Made by a program: the position numbers and the translations under genes. From NCBI RefSeq assembly GCF_035046485.1, contig NC_085137.1:445412334-445476333 (forward strand): DNA of 64,000 bases, in the 5' to 3' direction. Numbering within the stretch: the stretch's first letter is position 1; every line of letters starts with the position of its first letter. This DNA comes from Aedes albopictus (taxonomy: Eukaryota; Arthropoda; Insecta; Diptera; Culicidae). The notes below the pieces were generated by a model, which worked only from the letters and a program-made list of their open reading frames with translations, was not told the origin of the DNA and did not search any database. Shown piece by piece: positions 55,774 through 64,000 of this stretch.

Positions 55774-55968
55774 ATGCCTTACGAAACAAGAAGCTGTTCT
55801 CAAACCTGTTATGAAATCGTTGATCCCGCAGAAAATGAAAATGGAATTCAAACGGTTGTATCAAGTTTCGCTGCATGTTCCAAAGGCCCGGTTAATTTAT
55901 TAGGAGTTGGTCAAGCTGCTTCAACTGTGATACGTAATGTTCAAGATGTTCCCCGTTTTGGAGATTAA
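55774..55968 (+). CDS. Short upstream reading frame in frame with gag
   Basis: 64 codons starting at an ATG (MPYETRSCSQTCYE...) and ending at a TAA at 55966-55968. It is in the same frame as the gag-pol that starts at 56002, with no other stop between. It could be the true Gag N-terminus cut by a recent nonsense change, a read-through signal, or an independent leader peptide. Confidence 0.5.
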   Translation: MPYETRSCSQTCYEIVDPAENENGIQTVVSSFAACSKGPVNLLGVGQAASTVIRNVQDVPRFGD

Positions 55969-56001
55969 ACCGTTAGAAACTCTTTCATCAATCAATTCCC
56001 G

Positions 56002-59000
56002 ATGCACCCAGATGATGTTGAGAAATTGGTTCCGTTGTTCAACCCAAATGAAGTGACCTCAAAACTTTGGCTCGAAGACTTAGAAAATTTGAAGAAATTG
56101 TATACTTGGTCAAGTCAAACTGTTTTTCATCACGCCGTAACAAGATTAGGAGAAGTTGCACTGATGTGGTACCAATCTGTTCGAGAAAGAATTGCCTGCT
56201 GGGAAGACTTCAAGAATGAATTGTTGAAAGGCTTTCCTAATAGTGTCGATGAAGCAGATGTTCATTTCCGTTTAATTAATCGCTACAAAAAACCTAATGA
56301 AGACTTGGAGAAGTACGCGTTCGAAATGATGGCGATAGGCAAAGCGGCTAACTTGAGTGAATCGGCTATGGTCAAATACGTCATACATGGGATTCAAGAT
56401 AATGAAGTTCAAGTGATGCTGTCCGTACAAAATTTCAACTCGGTTTTGGAAGTTATATGCTGTTTGAAACGATTTGAATCAATGAAGATGATGAACAAAT
56501 CTTCCGTTTTCTGGAAGCAATTGGATACTCGCTGGATTTGTCATAATTGCAACGAAGTTGGTCATATTTCAAGAAATTGTACGAAACCTCCCTTCAAATG
56601 TTCTCAATGCTGTCGATTTGGTCATGTGTCAAGATATTGCCGTTCTGGTGTCCCGAAGTTGCAGCAACCCTTACGTAGAAGTACCGATGTCCAAGATCTC
56701 CAGCGTGTGTATTCCTCGAATTTTGGTCATCAAGTTGCAAACAACACCCATGGATGTTCTGAATCAAACACGAATCAGATTGGTAGTATAGTTAGGATAA
56801 AGTTAGTTAATGATCATTTTACAAGTTGTTTGAGATTTAATAACTATTTTAAACCATTTTTAACTCTTCTTGATACAGGTAGTTCAATTAGTCTTATAAA
56901 AGCAAATTTAGTACCACAGTTAGTTAAAGTTTCCCCATTTTTACATGATAAAGGTTTTAGAGGTTTGAACGATTCAGTTGTTAGAATATTTGGAACCATT
57001 GATACCGAATTGATGATAAATAATGTAATTTTTAATTTACAGGTCAAGGTCGTTCCTGATGAGACTATGTACCCAGACTGTATTGTTGGACGCGATTTCA
57101 TTTCGAAAAACGATGTAAAACTCATACACGAACGGGATCTGATAACAATTCACCTTGAATGTCGTGAAAACAAATCTGAAAATATCAATGAAGCCGAGAA
57201 ATTTCTGGATCAACTTAACGCAATAGAGGTAAACAATTCACCAACTAATATCCATGTTGTTGACGATTTAGATATTGGGGATAGTAACATAACTTTGGGT
57301 GTTGTAAATCAGCTTAAATCTCTTTTCTCCACATGTTATTTAAATGCAGTTAAACCAGATAAACCTGAAATAATGCACGAAATGAATATCGAGTTAAATT
57401 GCAATAAACCTTTTCATTTTTCTGCGAGGAGGTTCTCTTTCCATCAGAAAAAAGAAGTAGAAAGCACAATAGAAAAGCTATTGCAAGAAGGAGTAATTGT
57501 TGAAAGTAATTCTCCTTATGCAAGCAGAGTGGTTTTAGTAAAAAAGAGAGATGGATCGTTCAGAATGTGCATAGATTATAGAGAATTAAATAAACAAACC
57601 GTAAAAGATCGATATCCTATTCCATTGATTGATGATCTATTAGATCAGTTGAGGGGTAAAAAATATTTCACAAGTTTAGATTTAAAAAGTGGATATCATC
57701 AATTAAGGCTTTCGGAAAAATCATCAAAATATACTGCTTTTATCACTCACATGGGCCAATACGAATATAAAAGAGTTCCTTTTGGGTTATGTAATGCCCC
57801 ATCCGCTTTCATGAGATTTATACATCATGTATTTCGAGACCTAATCAAATCCGGAAAAGTAATAATATATATAGATGACATTTTGATTGCATCGGATACT
57901 GTTGAAGAACATTTAGCTGTTTTGAAACAGGTATTTGACATTTTAAATAAAAATTTACTAACTTTACAATTGAGCAAATGCGTTTTTATAAAAACAAAAA
58001 TTGAATATTTGGGATATAAAATTTCAGAAAAAGGAATTTGTCCAAGTGATCGTCATACAGAGTGTATCAAAAACTTTCCAGTCCCTAAGAATCAAGCTGA
58101 AGTACAACGGTTTATTGGGTTAGCCAGTTATTTTAGACGATTCATTCATCAATTTTCTGTGATTGCTAATCCATTATACAGTTTAGTCAACAAAAAAGAG
58201 AAAACTTTCAATTTTGGAGTTGATCAAATTAATTCTTTCGAACTTTTGAAACAAAAATTGACAAGTGAGCCTGTATTAAAAATTTATAATCCATCTGCGC
58301 CTACAGAACTCCATACAGATGCTAGTAGTCATGGTTTCGGTGGTGTACTATTACAAAAACAAGTTGATGGGCAATTGCATCCTGTGATGTATTTTAGTAA
58401 ACGAACTTCACCTTCGGAAGCAAAGTTGCATTCATTTGAATTAGAAACATTAGCAGTATATAACAGCATTAAAAGGTTCCAAACTTATTTGCAAGGGATT
58501 CATTTTAAAGTTGTAACTGATTGTAATGCATTAACTGATACATTGAAAAAGAAGGATATTAACCCGAAAATTGCAAGGTGGGAAATATTTCTTTCAGAAT
58601 TTGATTTTGAACCAATCCATAGATCTTCTAATAGTATGAAACATGTGGATGCACTATCAAGAATAAATAGTATATATTTACTTAATAATGAAAACAACGA
58701 TTTTGAAAGAGCCTTATTAGCATGTCAGTTAAGAGATGAAGAAATTAATAAGTTAAGAGATGAGTTACAAACTGCCGAACTTAAATTTTATGAATTACGT
58801 GACGGAATGGTGTACAGGAAACATAAAAATAAACTTTTATTCTATGTTCCACATGACATGGTTAATCGTGTAATTAAAACATGCCATGATGATTTGGGGC
58901 ATTTTGGTTGTGATAAAGTTTGCGAAATAATAATGAGATGCTACTGGTTTCCAAAAATGAAAGATAAAGTACTGACTTATATAAAAAGCTGTCTTAAATG

Positions 59001-59916
59001 TGTGATGTTTTCTAAAAAGTTACATAAATATGATGGACAATTAAACAATATTGATAAAGGCAGCACTCCGTTTGATACAATCCATATTGATCATTACGGT
59101 CCATTAAATTTAAATAATTCAAAGTTTAAGTACATTTTCGGAATTGTCGATGGCTTTACAAAATATATTAAATTAGTTCCTTGTAAAACAACGAATACTA
59201 GCGAAGTCATTAAGCATTTACGGAATTATTTTTCAAACTATTCAATTCCGACAAAACTTATTTCAGATAGAGGTTCTTGTTTCACAGCAAACAGTTTTAA
59301 AGCATTTATGAGTGATTCGAATATTAAACACGTATTAATAGCTTCAGGTTGTCCAAAATCAAATGGTCAAATTGAAAGATTCAATAAAACAATAACACCA
59401 CTATTAGCTAAACTGATCGATTCATCTCCATATAAAGGAATTACTTCTATTTTGAAGGAAGCTGAATTATTGTTGAACAATACTGTTAATAGAAGTACAG
59501 GTGAGACACCTTCAAAATTATTGTTTGGAGTAAATCAGAAGTGCAATATAGATGATCAAATAAGAGATTATTTAGAGTCTAAAATTAGTTTGGAAAGAGA
59601 TTTAACTGATATTCGACAAAATGCTTCAGAAAAAATCAAAGCAGCACAATTGAACAACAAAAAATACTATGATCAAAAATGTAAAGTCAATAGCACGTTT
59701 AATGTTGGTGATTTGGTTTATATACCTAACAGACCAGAAACTGGAGTGTCTCGTAAGCTCCAAAAACAATATAAAGGTCCTTATCAAATAAAAAAAGTTC
59801 TCCCGAATAACAGATTTGTTGTCGCAGACATTGATGGGTTTCAATTAAATCAGGTTCCGTTCAATTCGGTTTTTGATCCGTGTAATTTAAAGCTTTGGAA
59901 GCCAATAGATTTATAA
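56002..59916 (+). CDS. gag-pol: Gag-Pol polyprotein of the inner gypsy element
   Basis: 1304 residues in one frame from the ATG at 56002. Gag capsid-like region 1-170; two zinc knuckles CHNCNEVGHISRNC (180-193) and CSQCCRFGHVSRYC (200-213); protease LLDTGSS with D291; reverse transcriptase with FTSLDLKSGYHQ (556-567) and YIDD (623-626); RNase H with HTDASS (D773), TDCN and DALSR (883-887). Integrase has a zinc region with H962, H967, C997 and C1000. The catalytic D1030, D1089 and E1125 have the D-35-E spacing, and a GPY-type module lies near 1257. All hallmark residues are present, so the enzymes may be active. Gag and Pol in one frame without a shift occurs in several gypsy lineages. Confidence 0.95.
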   Translation: MHPDDVEKLVPLFNPNEVTSKLWLEDLENLKKLYTWSSQTVFHHAVTRLGEVALMWYQSVRERIACWEDFKNELLKGFPNSVDEADVHFRLINRYKKPNEDLEKYAFEMMAIGKAANLSESAMVKYVIHGIQDNEVQVMLSVQNFNSVLEVICCLKRFESMKMMNKSSVFWKQLDTRWICHNCNEVGHISRNCTKPPFKCSQCCRFGHVSRYCRSGVPKLQQPLRRSTDVQDLQRVYSSNFGHQVANNTHGCSESNTNQIGSIVRIKLVNDHFTSCLRFNNYFKPFLTLLDTGSSISLIKANLVPQLVKVSPFLHDKGFRGLNDSVVRIFGTIDTELMINNVIFNLQVKVVPDETMYPDCIVGRDFISKNDVKLIHERDLITIHLECRENKSENINEAEKFLDQLNAIEVNNSPTNIHVVDDLDIGDSNITLGVVNQLKSLFSTCYLNAVKPDKPEIMHEMNIELNCNKPFHFSARRFSFHQKKEVESTIEKLLQEGVIVESNSPYASRVVLVKKRDGSFRMCIDYRELNKQTVKDRYPIPLIDDLLDQLRGKKYFTSLDLKSGYHQLRLSEKSSKYTAFITHMGQYEYKRVPFGLCNAPSAFMRFIHHVFRDLIKSGKVIIYIDDILIASDTVEEHLAVLKQVFDILNKNLLTLQLSKCVFIKTKIEYLGYKISEKGICPSDRHTECIKNFPVPKNQAEVQRFIGLASYFRRFIHQFSVIANPLYSLVNKKEKTFNFGVDQINSFELLKQKLTSEPVLKIYNPSAPTELHTDASSHGFGGVLLQKQVDGQLHPVMYFSKRTSPSEAKLHSFELETLAVYNSIKRFQTYLQGIHFKVVTDCNALTDTLKKKDINPKIARWEIFLSEFDFEPIHRSSNSMKHVDALSRINSIYLLNNENNDFERALLACQLRDEEINKLRDELQTAELKFYELRDGMVYRKHKNKLLFYVPHDMVNRVIKTCHDDLGHFGCDKVCEIIMRCYWFPKMKDKVLTYIKSCLKCVMFSKKLHKYDGQLNNIDKGSTPFDTIHIDHYGPLNLNNSKFKYIFGIVDGFTKYIKLVPCKTTNTSEVIKHLRNYFSNYSIPTKLISDRGSCFTANSFKAFMSDSNIKHVLIASGCPKSNGQIERFNKTITPLLAKLIDSSPYKGITSILKEAELLLNNTVNRSTGETPSKLLFGVNQKCNIDDQIRDYLESKISLERDLTDIRQNASEKIKAAQLNNKKYYDQKCKVNSTFNVGDLVYIPNRPETGVSRKLQKQYKGPYQIKKVLPNNRFVVADIDGFQLNQVPFNSVFDPCNLKLWKPIDL

Positions 59917-59942
59917 CAATACACTTCGGGTCGAAGTCTGTT

Positions 59943-59957
59943 TCAGGATGGCCGAGT
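59943..59957 (+). promoter_or_regulatory. tRNA-Leu-like 15-mer at the plus-strand priming position
   Basis: TCAGGATGGCCGAGT lies immediately before the 3' LTR, where a polypurine tract is expected. It matches nucleotides 2-16 of tRNA-Leu(CAA) in the sense orientation, from memory. The element's primer site matches the other arm of the same tRNA. Only 8 of the first 10 bases are purine-rich, so it is a poor classical tract. Confidence 0.5.
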
Positions 59958-60077
59958 TGTAGTATCATGTATAGATTAATCAAGTAGGTCATGAATTAGG
60001 GATTAGACAGATAGAAGGATCTTTGTTAATAAATCATTCTGTTCCCAACCGCCAATCACTGAAGTCGTTTCACTACA
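59958..60077 (+). repeat. 3' LTR of the inner gypsy element
   Basis: 120 bp, the same sequence as 55597-55716 by eye, followed by the AAGA duplication and the right half of the outer LTR. Confidence 0.95.
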
Positions 60078-60343
60078 AAGACTAAAATTGAAATTATTTA
60101 AACACATTTTCACTATTGTCGCGCTTATCTTTTATTAGAGTCCTGCGGCGGTCGTACGCTCGCAAGGCATACCGCCGCATGACAGTCGCAAGGCAAAACA
60201 AAAGAAAAAGTGTTCCCGCCTGTTGGGGAGTCAAGCAAGCCATGATTTTCCATTGTTATAATGTCATTCAGAAATACATTCATTCTTGTTCTACCATTCA
60301 ACCAAAGCAGTCATAACTCTTAACTGTAGAACATAACAGTTTT

Positions 60344-60353
60344 TGGCGACGAG
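60344..60353 (+). promoter_or_regulatory. Primer-binding site of the outer gypsy element
   Basis: TGGCGACGAG, complementary to the tRNA-Ser(GCT) 3' end (from memory), five bases after the CATAACA end of the LTR. Same site as in the non-coding LTR element at 25923. Confidence 0.75.
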
Positions 60354-60378
60354 AATTTACGAAACCACACGAAGCAAA

Positions 60379-61862
60379 ATGTCTCCAGAATTCGAAGCTA
60401 ATCTTTTGAGGATCCTGGAAAATCAAGGCCGCATTCTTGCAGAGTTGTCAGCTTCCCGGGCGGCAGAAGCTCAAGCTAGTCAAGCAGGACAAGGGGACGG
60501 TAATCTGCAACGCAGTCAGCTGCATCCGGAAGAACCACGTCTGCGGAATCAAAGCGAGTTTTTGATCGAATCGTTGTCAAGCGCAATCAACGAGTTCAAC
60601 TACGACCCGGAAGCAGGAATAACGTTCGAAGCCTGGTTTGCCAAATATGAAGATCTGTTCGAAGAAGACGCTCGAGCTCTGGACGGACCGGCCAAGGTTC
60701 GATTGCTGCTTCGAAACCTCAGCACCGTAGCGCATAAGAAGTATGTGAGTTATTGCTCCTGTTTCAAGCAAAAGGATAGGAAGAAGAAGCGTTCATTCAA
60801 GAATAACGCTGTGGCTAAAGCACAAGGTCTGTACACCATCAATCAGGTCAGTATCGCAGCCAGACGTAAGTTCGTGAACCTGGAGATCAACGGACATCCA
60901 GTACGACTACAACTAGACAGCGCAGCAGACATCACCGTGATTTCATCGGACGTGTACAAACAAATAGGCAGCCCCGTTGGAAGTTCAGCATCCATCAACG
61001 TTGTTAACGCATCAGGTGACGACATGGGCCTTATAGCTGAATTCGAATGTACCGTTACTTTGAACGACGTCGTGAAGCAAGGAAGATGTTACGTCACAAA
61101 CGTGGACAATCTCAACTTGTTCGGCACCGAGTGGATCGAGCTGTTTGGATTGTGGGACATTCCGTTCAACGCAGTCTGCAATCAAGTCTCCTCAAAATCA
61201 CATCCAAAATCGGAAGAACTTGTCCAGCGTCTACGATCGAAGTTCAAGAACGTGTTCAGTGAAGACCTTGGATTGTGCACTAAGAAGAAGGTATCGCTAT
61301 CAGTCAAGCCAGGTACCAAGCCCGTATTTCGTCCGAAGCGTCCAGTTCCGTATGCATCAACAGAGAAGATTGAAGCCGAGCTGGATCGTCTACAAGGTTT
61401 GGGAATCATTTCGCCAATTCCATACTCCGAGTGGGCGGCTCCCATTGTTGCTGTACGAAAACCGAACGGCAAAGTGAGAATTTGCGCGGACTATTCCACC
61501 GGACTAAATGAAGCTTTGGAACCGAATCAGCATCCGTTACCGTTACCACAGGACCTGTTTGCGAAGCTGGCGGGCAAGAAGTACTTCACTCAAATCGATT
61601 TATCCGATGCTTATCTACAAGTAGAAGTCACGGAAGAGTCCAGGAAGATGCTGTCAATCAACACTCACAAAGGCTTATTCCAATTCAATCGACTTTCCCC
61701 TGGTGTCAAGACGGCCCCCGGCGAGTTCCAGCACATCGTGGACAATATGATTGCGGATTTGGAGGACGTTAGCGGATATCTCGATGACATCATGGTAGCA
61801 AGTGACACCTTGGAGAAGCACATAGAGCAACTAGACCGGTTGTTCGCACGAATTGAAGAGTA
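60379..61862 (+). pseudogene. gag-pol: Outer gypsy gag-pol, first part, internally deleted
   Basis: Starts at the ATG at 60379 (MSPEFEANLLRILENQG); the frame open from 60343 begins with a TTG in the primer site and is not a start. About 120 residues of Gag (W-F-A-K-Y-E-D-L-F) lead abruptly into YCSCFKQKDRKKKR, the tail of a zinc-knuckle region. The rest of capsid and the knuckles are missing, which looks like an in-frame deletion. Then protease LQLDSAADITVIS, reverse transcriptase with CADYSTGLN, FTQIDLSDAYLQ and the catalytic YLDD. The frame is cut after RIEEY by the MITE at 61863. Confidence 0.85.
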
Positions 61863-62821
61863 CACTCATTGCACAATTATGGGTCACTTAAGGAACAATC
61901 ATTTCATATAATGAATAGTTTTACATACAAAAATAACACTTTCATTATTTTTATTTTATATTCTCTTCATTGAAACTCCTTTTTATTGTTTTATATAAAA
62001 ATTTGCTTGTTAAATTCACTTTAGACGGTGAAAATTACTAAAATATTGGTGAATAATGAAAACCACAATAATGGGTCAAAATTGGCTGTGTAACAATTAT
62101 GGGTCAATTTGTTGCCTATTATGGGTCACTCAAGTGGAATCGGCTCAACAATAATGTTTTGTCTATTTTTTCAATGAATGATCACTTATTCTCGATAGAT
62201 CAACTATAGTAGAATCTAAAACTGGTCTCAAACATCTTAACGAAGCGTGTTTTCGCGATTTGGAATCAATTTTTCAAAATTGGGACAAAACCTTTAACAC
62301 AACCACCGATAATCGCCTAAAAGTATGCAATGCCCATGTACGCAGAACTGTCAATATTATGCTGCACAAAAAGTGACCCATAACTGTGTGATTTTCGGTG
62401 GTCCTTGGCACAATAATGAGTCACTTGAATTTTGCCAGAAATAAGCTTTAATTAGCTGCAGTCACATGAATTTCTACATTTAGAACGTAGATTATACCTT
62501 TATTCTGGTGACGATACCATTTTGCACTTGAAAATCACTGAAGCTCGCTTTTACAGAGCTTACGGAAGCAGCGCAGGCACTTTCCGATATTCACAATCGA
62601 AGCGTTACTTTGACAGACGGTTTTGCGCCAAACAAAAAATATCGAAAATAAGTATGTTTTGACGTATAAACCCGTGTGCGATACATATAGTGACACAAAA
62701 TAAATCAACTTATCAACGAAAAATGATAATGGCTAACAAAAGCTTGCAATTAATTAGTATTTATCTATTAAAGTGAAAAGTGACTAATAATTGTGTGTGA
62801 CCCATAATTGTGCAATGAGTG
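61863..62821. mobile_element. TA-flanked MITE with internal ATTATGGGTCA repeats
   Basis: 959 bp with perfect 25-bp inverted ends beginning CACTCATTGCACAATTATGG, and TA on both sides. It splits the gypsy pol between two halves of a codon. The word ATTATGGGTCA, or its complement or close variants, recurs at least six times inside (about 61877, 62068, 62098, 62116, 62379, 62411). No coding capacity. A Tc1/mariner-type transposase is likely from the TA duplication. Confidence 0.92.
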
Positions 62822-64000
62822 TACGGTTTCCATCTGAAAATTGAGAAGAGCAACTTTTTCATGAAGCAAATCAAGTACCTTGGACTGATCGCTGATGAAG
62901 AAGGACTTCGACCTGATCCAGAAAAGGTCAAGGCAATTGTCAAGATGCCGGCGCCTCATGATGTTCAAACGTTACGTTCATTCCTGGGAGCAATTAACTA
63001 CTACGGCAAGTTTGTGAGGTCCATGCATGAGCTTCGCCAACCACTTGATGCTCTACTCAAGAAAGATGTCAAATGGAACTGGAGTCAAGCGTGCCAGGAA
63101 TCATTCAACAAGTTCAAGGATATCCTTCAATCAGACCTGTTGCTGACCCACTATAATCCGAAACTGGAGATGATAGTAGCAGCGGACGCGTCACAGAATG
63201 GCCTGGGTGCTGTTCTTCTTCATCGCTTTCCTGACGGCACCGTTAAAGCAGTTTGCCACGCTTCCCGGACGTTGACCAATGCTGAGAAGAACTACGCACA
63301 AGGTGAAAAAGAAGGACTCGCTCTTGTGTTTGCCTGCACCAAGTTCCATCGCATGATTTTTGGACGGCGATTCACACTACACACGGACCACAAGCCACTA
63401 TTAGGAATTTTTGGATCGAAAAAAGGAATACCAGTTCATACAGCAAACAGACTGCAAAGGTGGGCGTTAACTCTCTTGCAGTACGATTTCAAGCTGGAAT
63501 TCAAGTCTACTGACAGTTTTGGGTATGCTGATGTCCTGTCACGATTGATCGGTGAACATTCCAAGCCGGATGAGGACTACATCATCGCTAGTGTTCAGCT
63601 AGAAGCAGACATCAAAAGTATGCAAGCCGAATCTGCAGCAGTACTTCCAGTAACCTACCAGATGATTCAGCAAGAAACGAAGCAGGATGAAACTCTCCAA
63701 TCCGTCATGCGACATCTTCGGAACAACTGGACAACACCACCAGAAGCCAATGAACTTCAGTGTTTCTTCAAACGGCGCGAATCGTTATGTGAAGCAGACG
63801 GATGCCTCATGTTCCTGGATCGTATGGTAGTACCACTGTCTTTGCAGAATGCAGTTCTCAAGCAATTGCACGCAGGGCACCCTGGAATGCAGAGAATGAA
63901 ATCCATAGCAAGAAGCTTCATCTACTGGCCTAATATTGACGCTCACATTGAGGACTACGTACGCAAGTGTAGTGACTGCGCAGCAGCTTCAAAAGCTCCA
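62822..64000 (+). pseudogene. pol: Outer gypsy pol, second part (partial at window end)
   Basis: Resumes pol in the original frame directly after the MITE and stays open to the last base of the window (393 codons). Seen: the end of the reverse transcriptase (F-F-M-K-Q-I-K-Y-L-G-L), RNase H with AADAS and LHTDHKPL, DVLSRL, and the integrase zinc region with H-A-G-H-P-G-M and C-S-D-C. The integrase core lies beyond 64000. There are no stops or frameshifts in this part. Confidence 0.9.

Larger units (their letters stand above)
55597..60077 (+). mobile_element. Ty3/gypsy retrotransposon (inner), young and near intact
   Basis: 4481 bp. The two 120-bp LTRs (TGTAGTATC...TTTCACTACA) look identical by eye, and the 4-bp target duplication AAGA lies at 55593-55596 and 60078-60081. 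It carries one long gag-pol frame of 1304 codons with every catalytic motif present. The only doubtful point is an in-frame TAA in the N-terminal gag region (55966). Confidence 0.95.
55370..60338 (+). repeat. 5' LTR of the outer gypsy element, split
   Basis: Left piece about 55370-55596, right piece about 60082-60338, together roughly 480 bp with TGTTA...TAACA ends. The interruption is the inner gypsy element plus its AAGA duplication. The start could also be 55367 because TGT is repeated there; the second LTR needed for confirmation lies beyond the window. Confidence 0.6.
55370..64000 (+). mobile_element. Ty3/gypsy retrotransposon (outer), partial, twice interrupted
   Basis: Starts with an LTR (TGTTAG...CATAACA) that is itself split by another gypsy element. 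It continues through a tRNA-Ser-type primer site and gag-pol and leaves the window inside integrase. A 959-bp MITE has inserted between the polymerase core and the connection domain, and the gag has lost most of its middle. Its 3' end is not visible. Confidence 0.85.

Noticed and set aside
60343..60378. Gypsy gag start at 60343
   Set aside because: The codon is TTG within the primer-binding site; the first ATG is at 60379.

Overview
The window looks like a chromosomal segment of a mosquito, most likely Aedes. The 3' part of a SINE at 49917-50181 closely resembles the Aedes Feilai family as I remember it. Almost every stretch that can be classified is a transposable element, often nested. The only confident host gene is split by a 5.1-kb intron filled with repeats. 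There is one 500-base assembly gap (19147-19646).

Layout. 1-8860: small inverted-repeat elements, a 35-bp minisatellite with higher-order structure (1979-2362), a 12-bp GAATTCC-rich repeat (5390-6380), and a 1.5-kb non-coding insertion flanked by a 22-bp duplication (6604-8126). 8862-18686: a TA-flanked repeat split by an almost complete BEL/Pao LTR retrotransposon (9785-18662). That retrotransposon has identical-looking LTRs, a tRNA-Tyr primer site, two MITEs inside gag and one frameshift before integrase. 19647-24300: further MITEs, hairpins and a possible non-coding first exon of a minus-strand host gene (23355-23720). 24305-34410: one small element split by about 10 kb of insertions. These include a 4.66-kb non-coding LTR element (25709-30365) whose leader carries an array of GCC-N6-GGC motifs.

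34581-40692 (minus): iodotyrosine deiodinase (FMN nitroreductase fold), two exons, about 308 residues, with a membrane anchor and the expected FMN-site and substrate-lid residues. Its intron holds at least six MITE or foldback elements. 41000-45440: more MITEs, including three 148-bp Harbinger-type copies in the whole window, one of them split by a piggyBac-type MITE. 45445-49915 (minus): a LINE with intact ORF1 and ORF2 joined by a TAATG stop-start overlap, next to the SINE. 50200-55370: hAT-type and other non-autonomous elements, a spliced gene remnant and a trinucleotide microsatellite. 55370-64000: a Ty3/gypsy element running off the window end. Its 5' LTR is split by a second, young, near-intact gypsy element (55597-60077), and its pol is split by a TA-flanked MITE.

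The parts mostly interact as hosts and parasites. The autonomous elements (LINE, gypsy, BEL) could supply enzymes for their non-coding relatives. The nesting gives a clear relative chronology. The most unusual signals are the GCC-N6-GGC array in the non-coding LTR element, a tRNA-Leu-like 15-mer abutting the 3' LTR of the young gypsy element, and the young LTRs of the lesion-bearing BEL copy.
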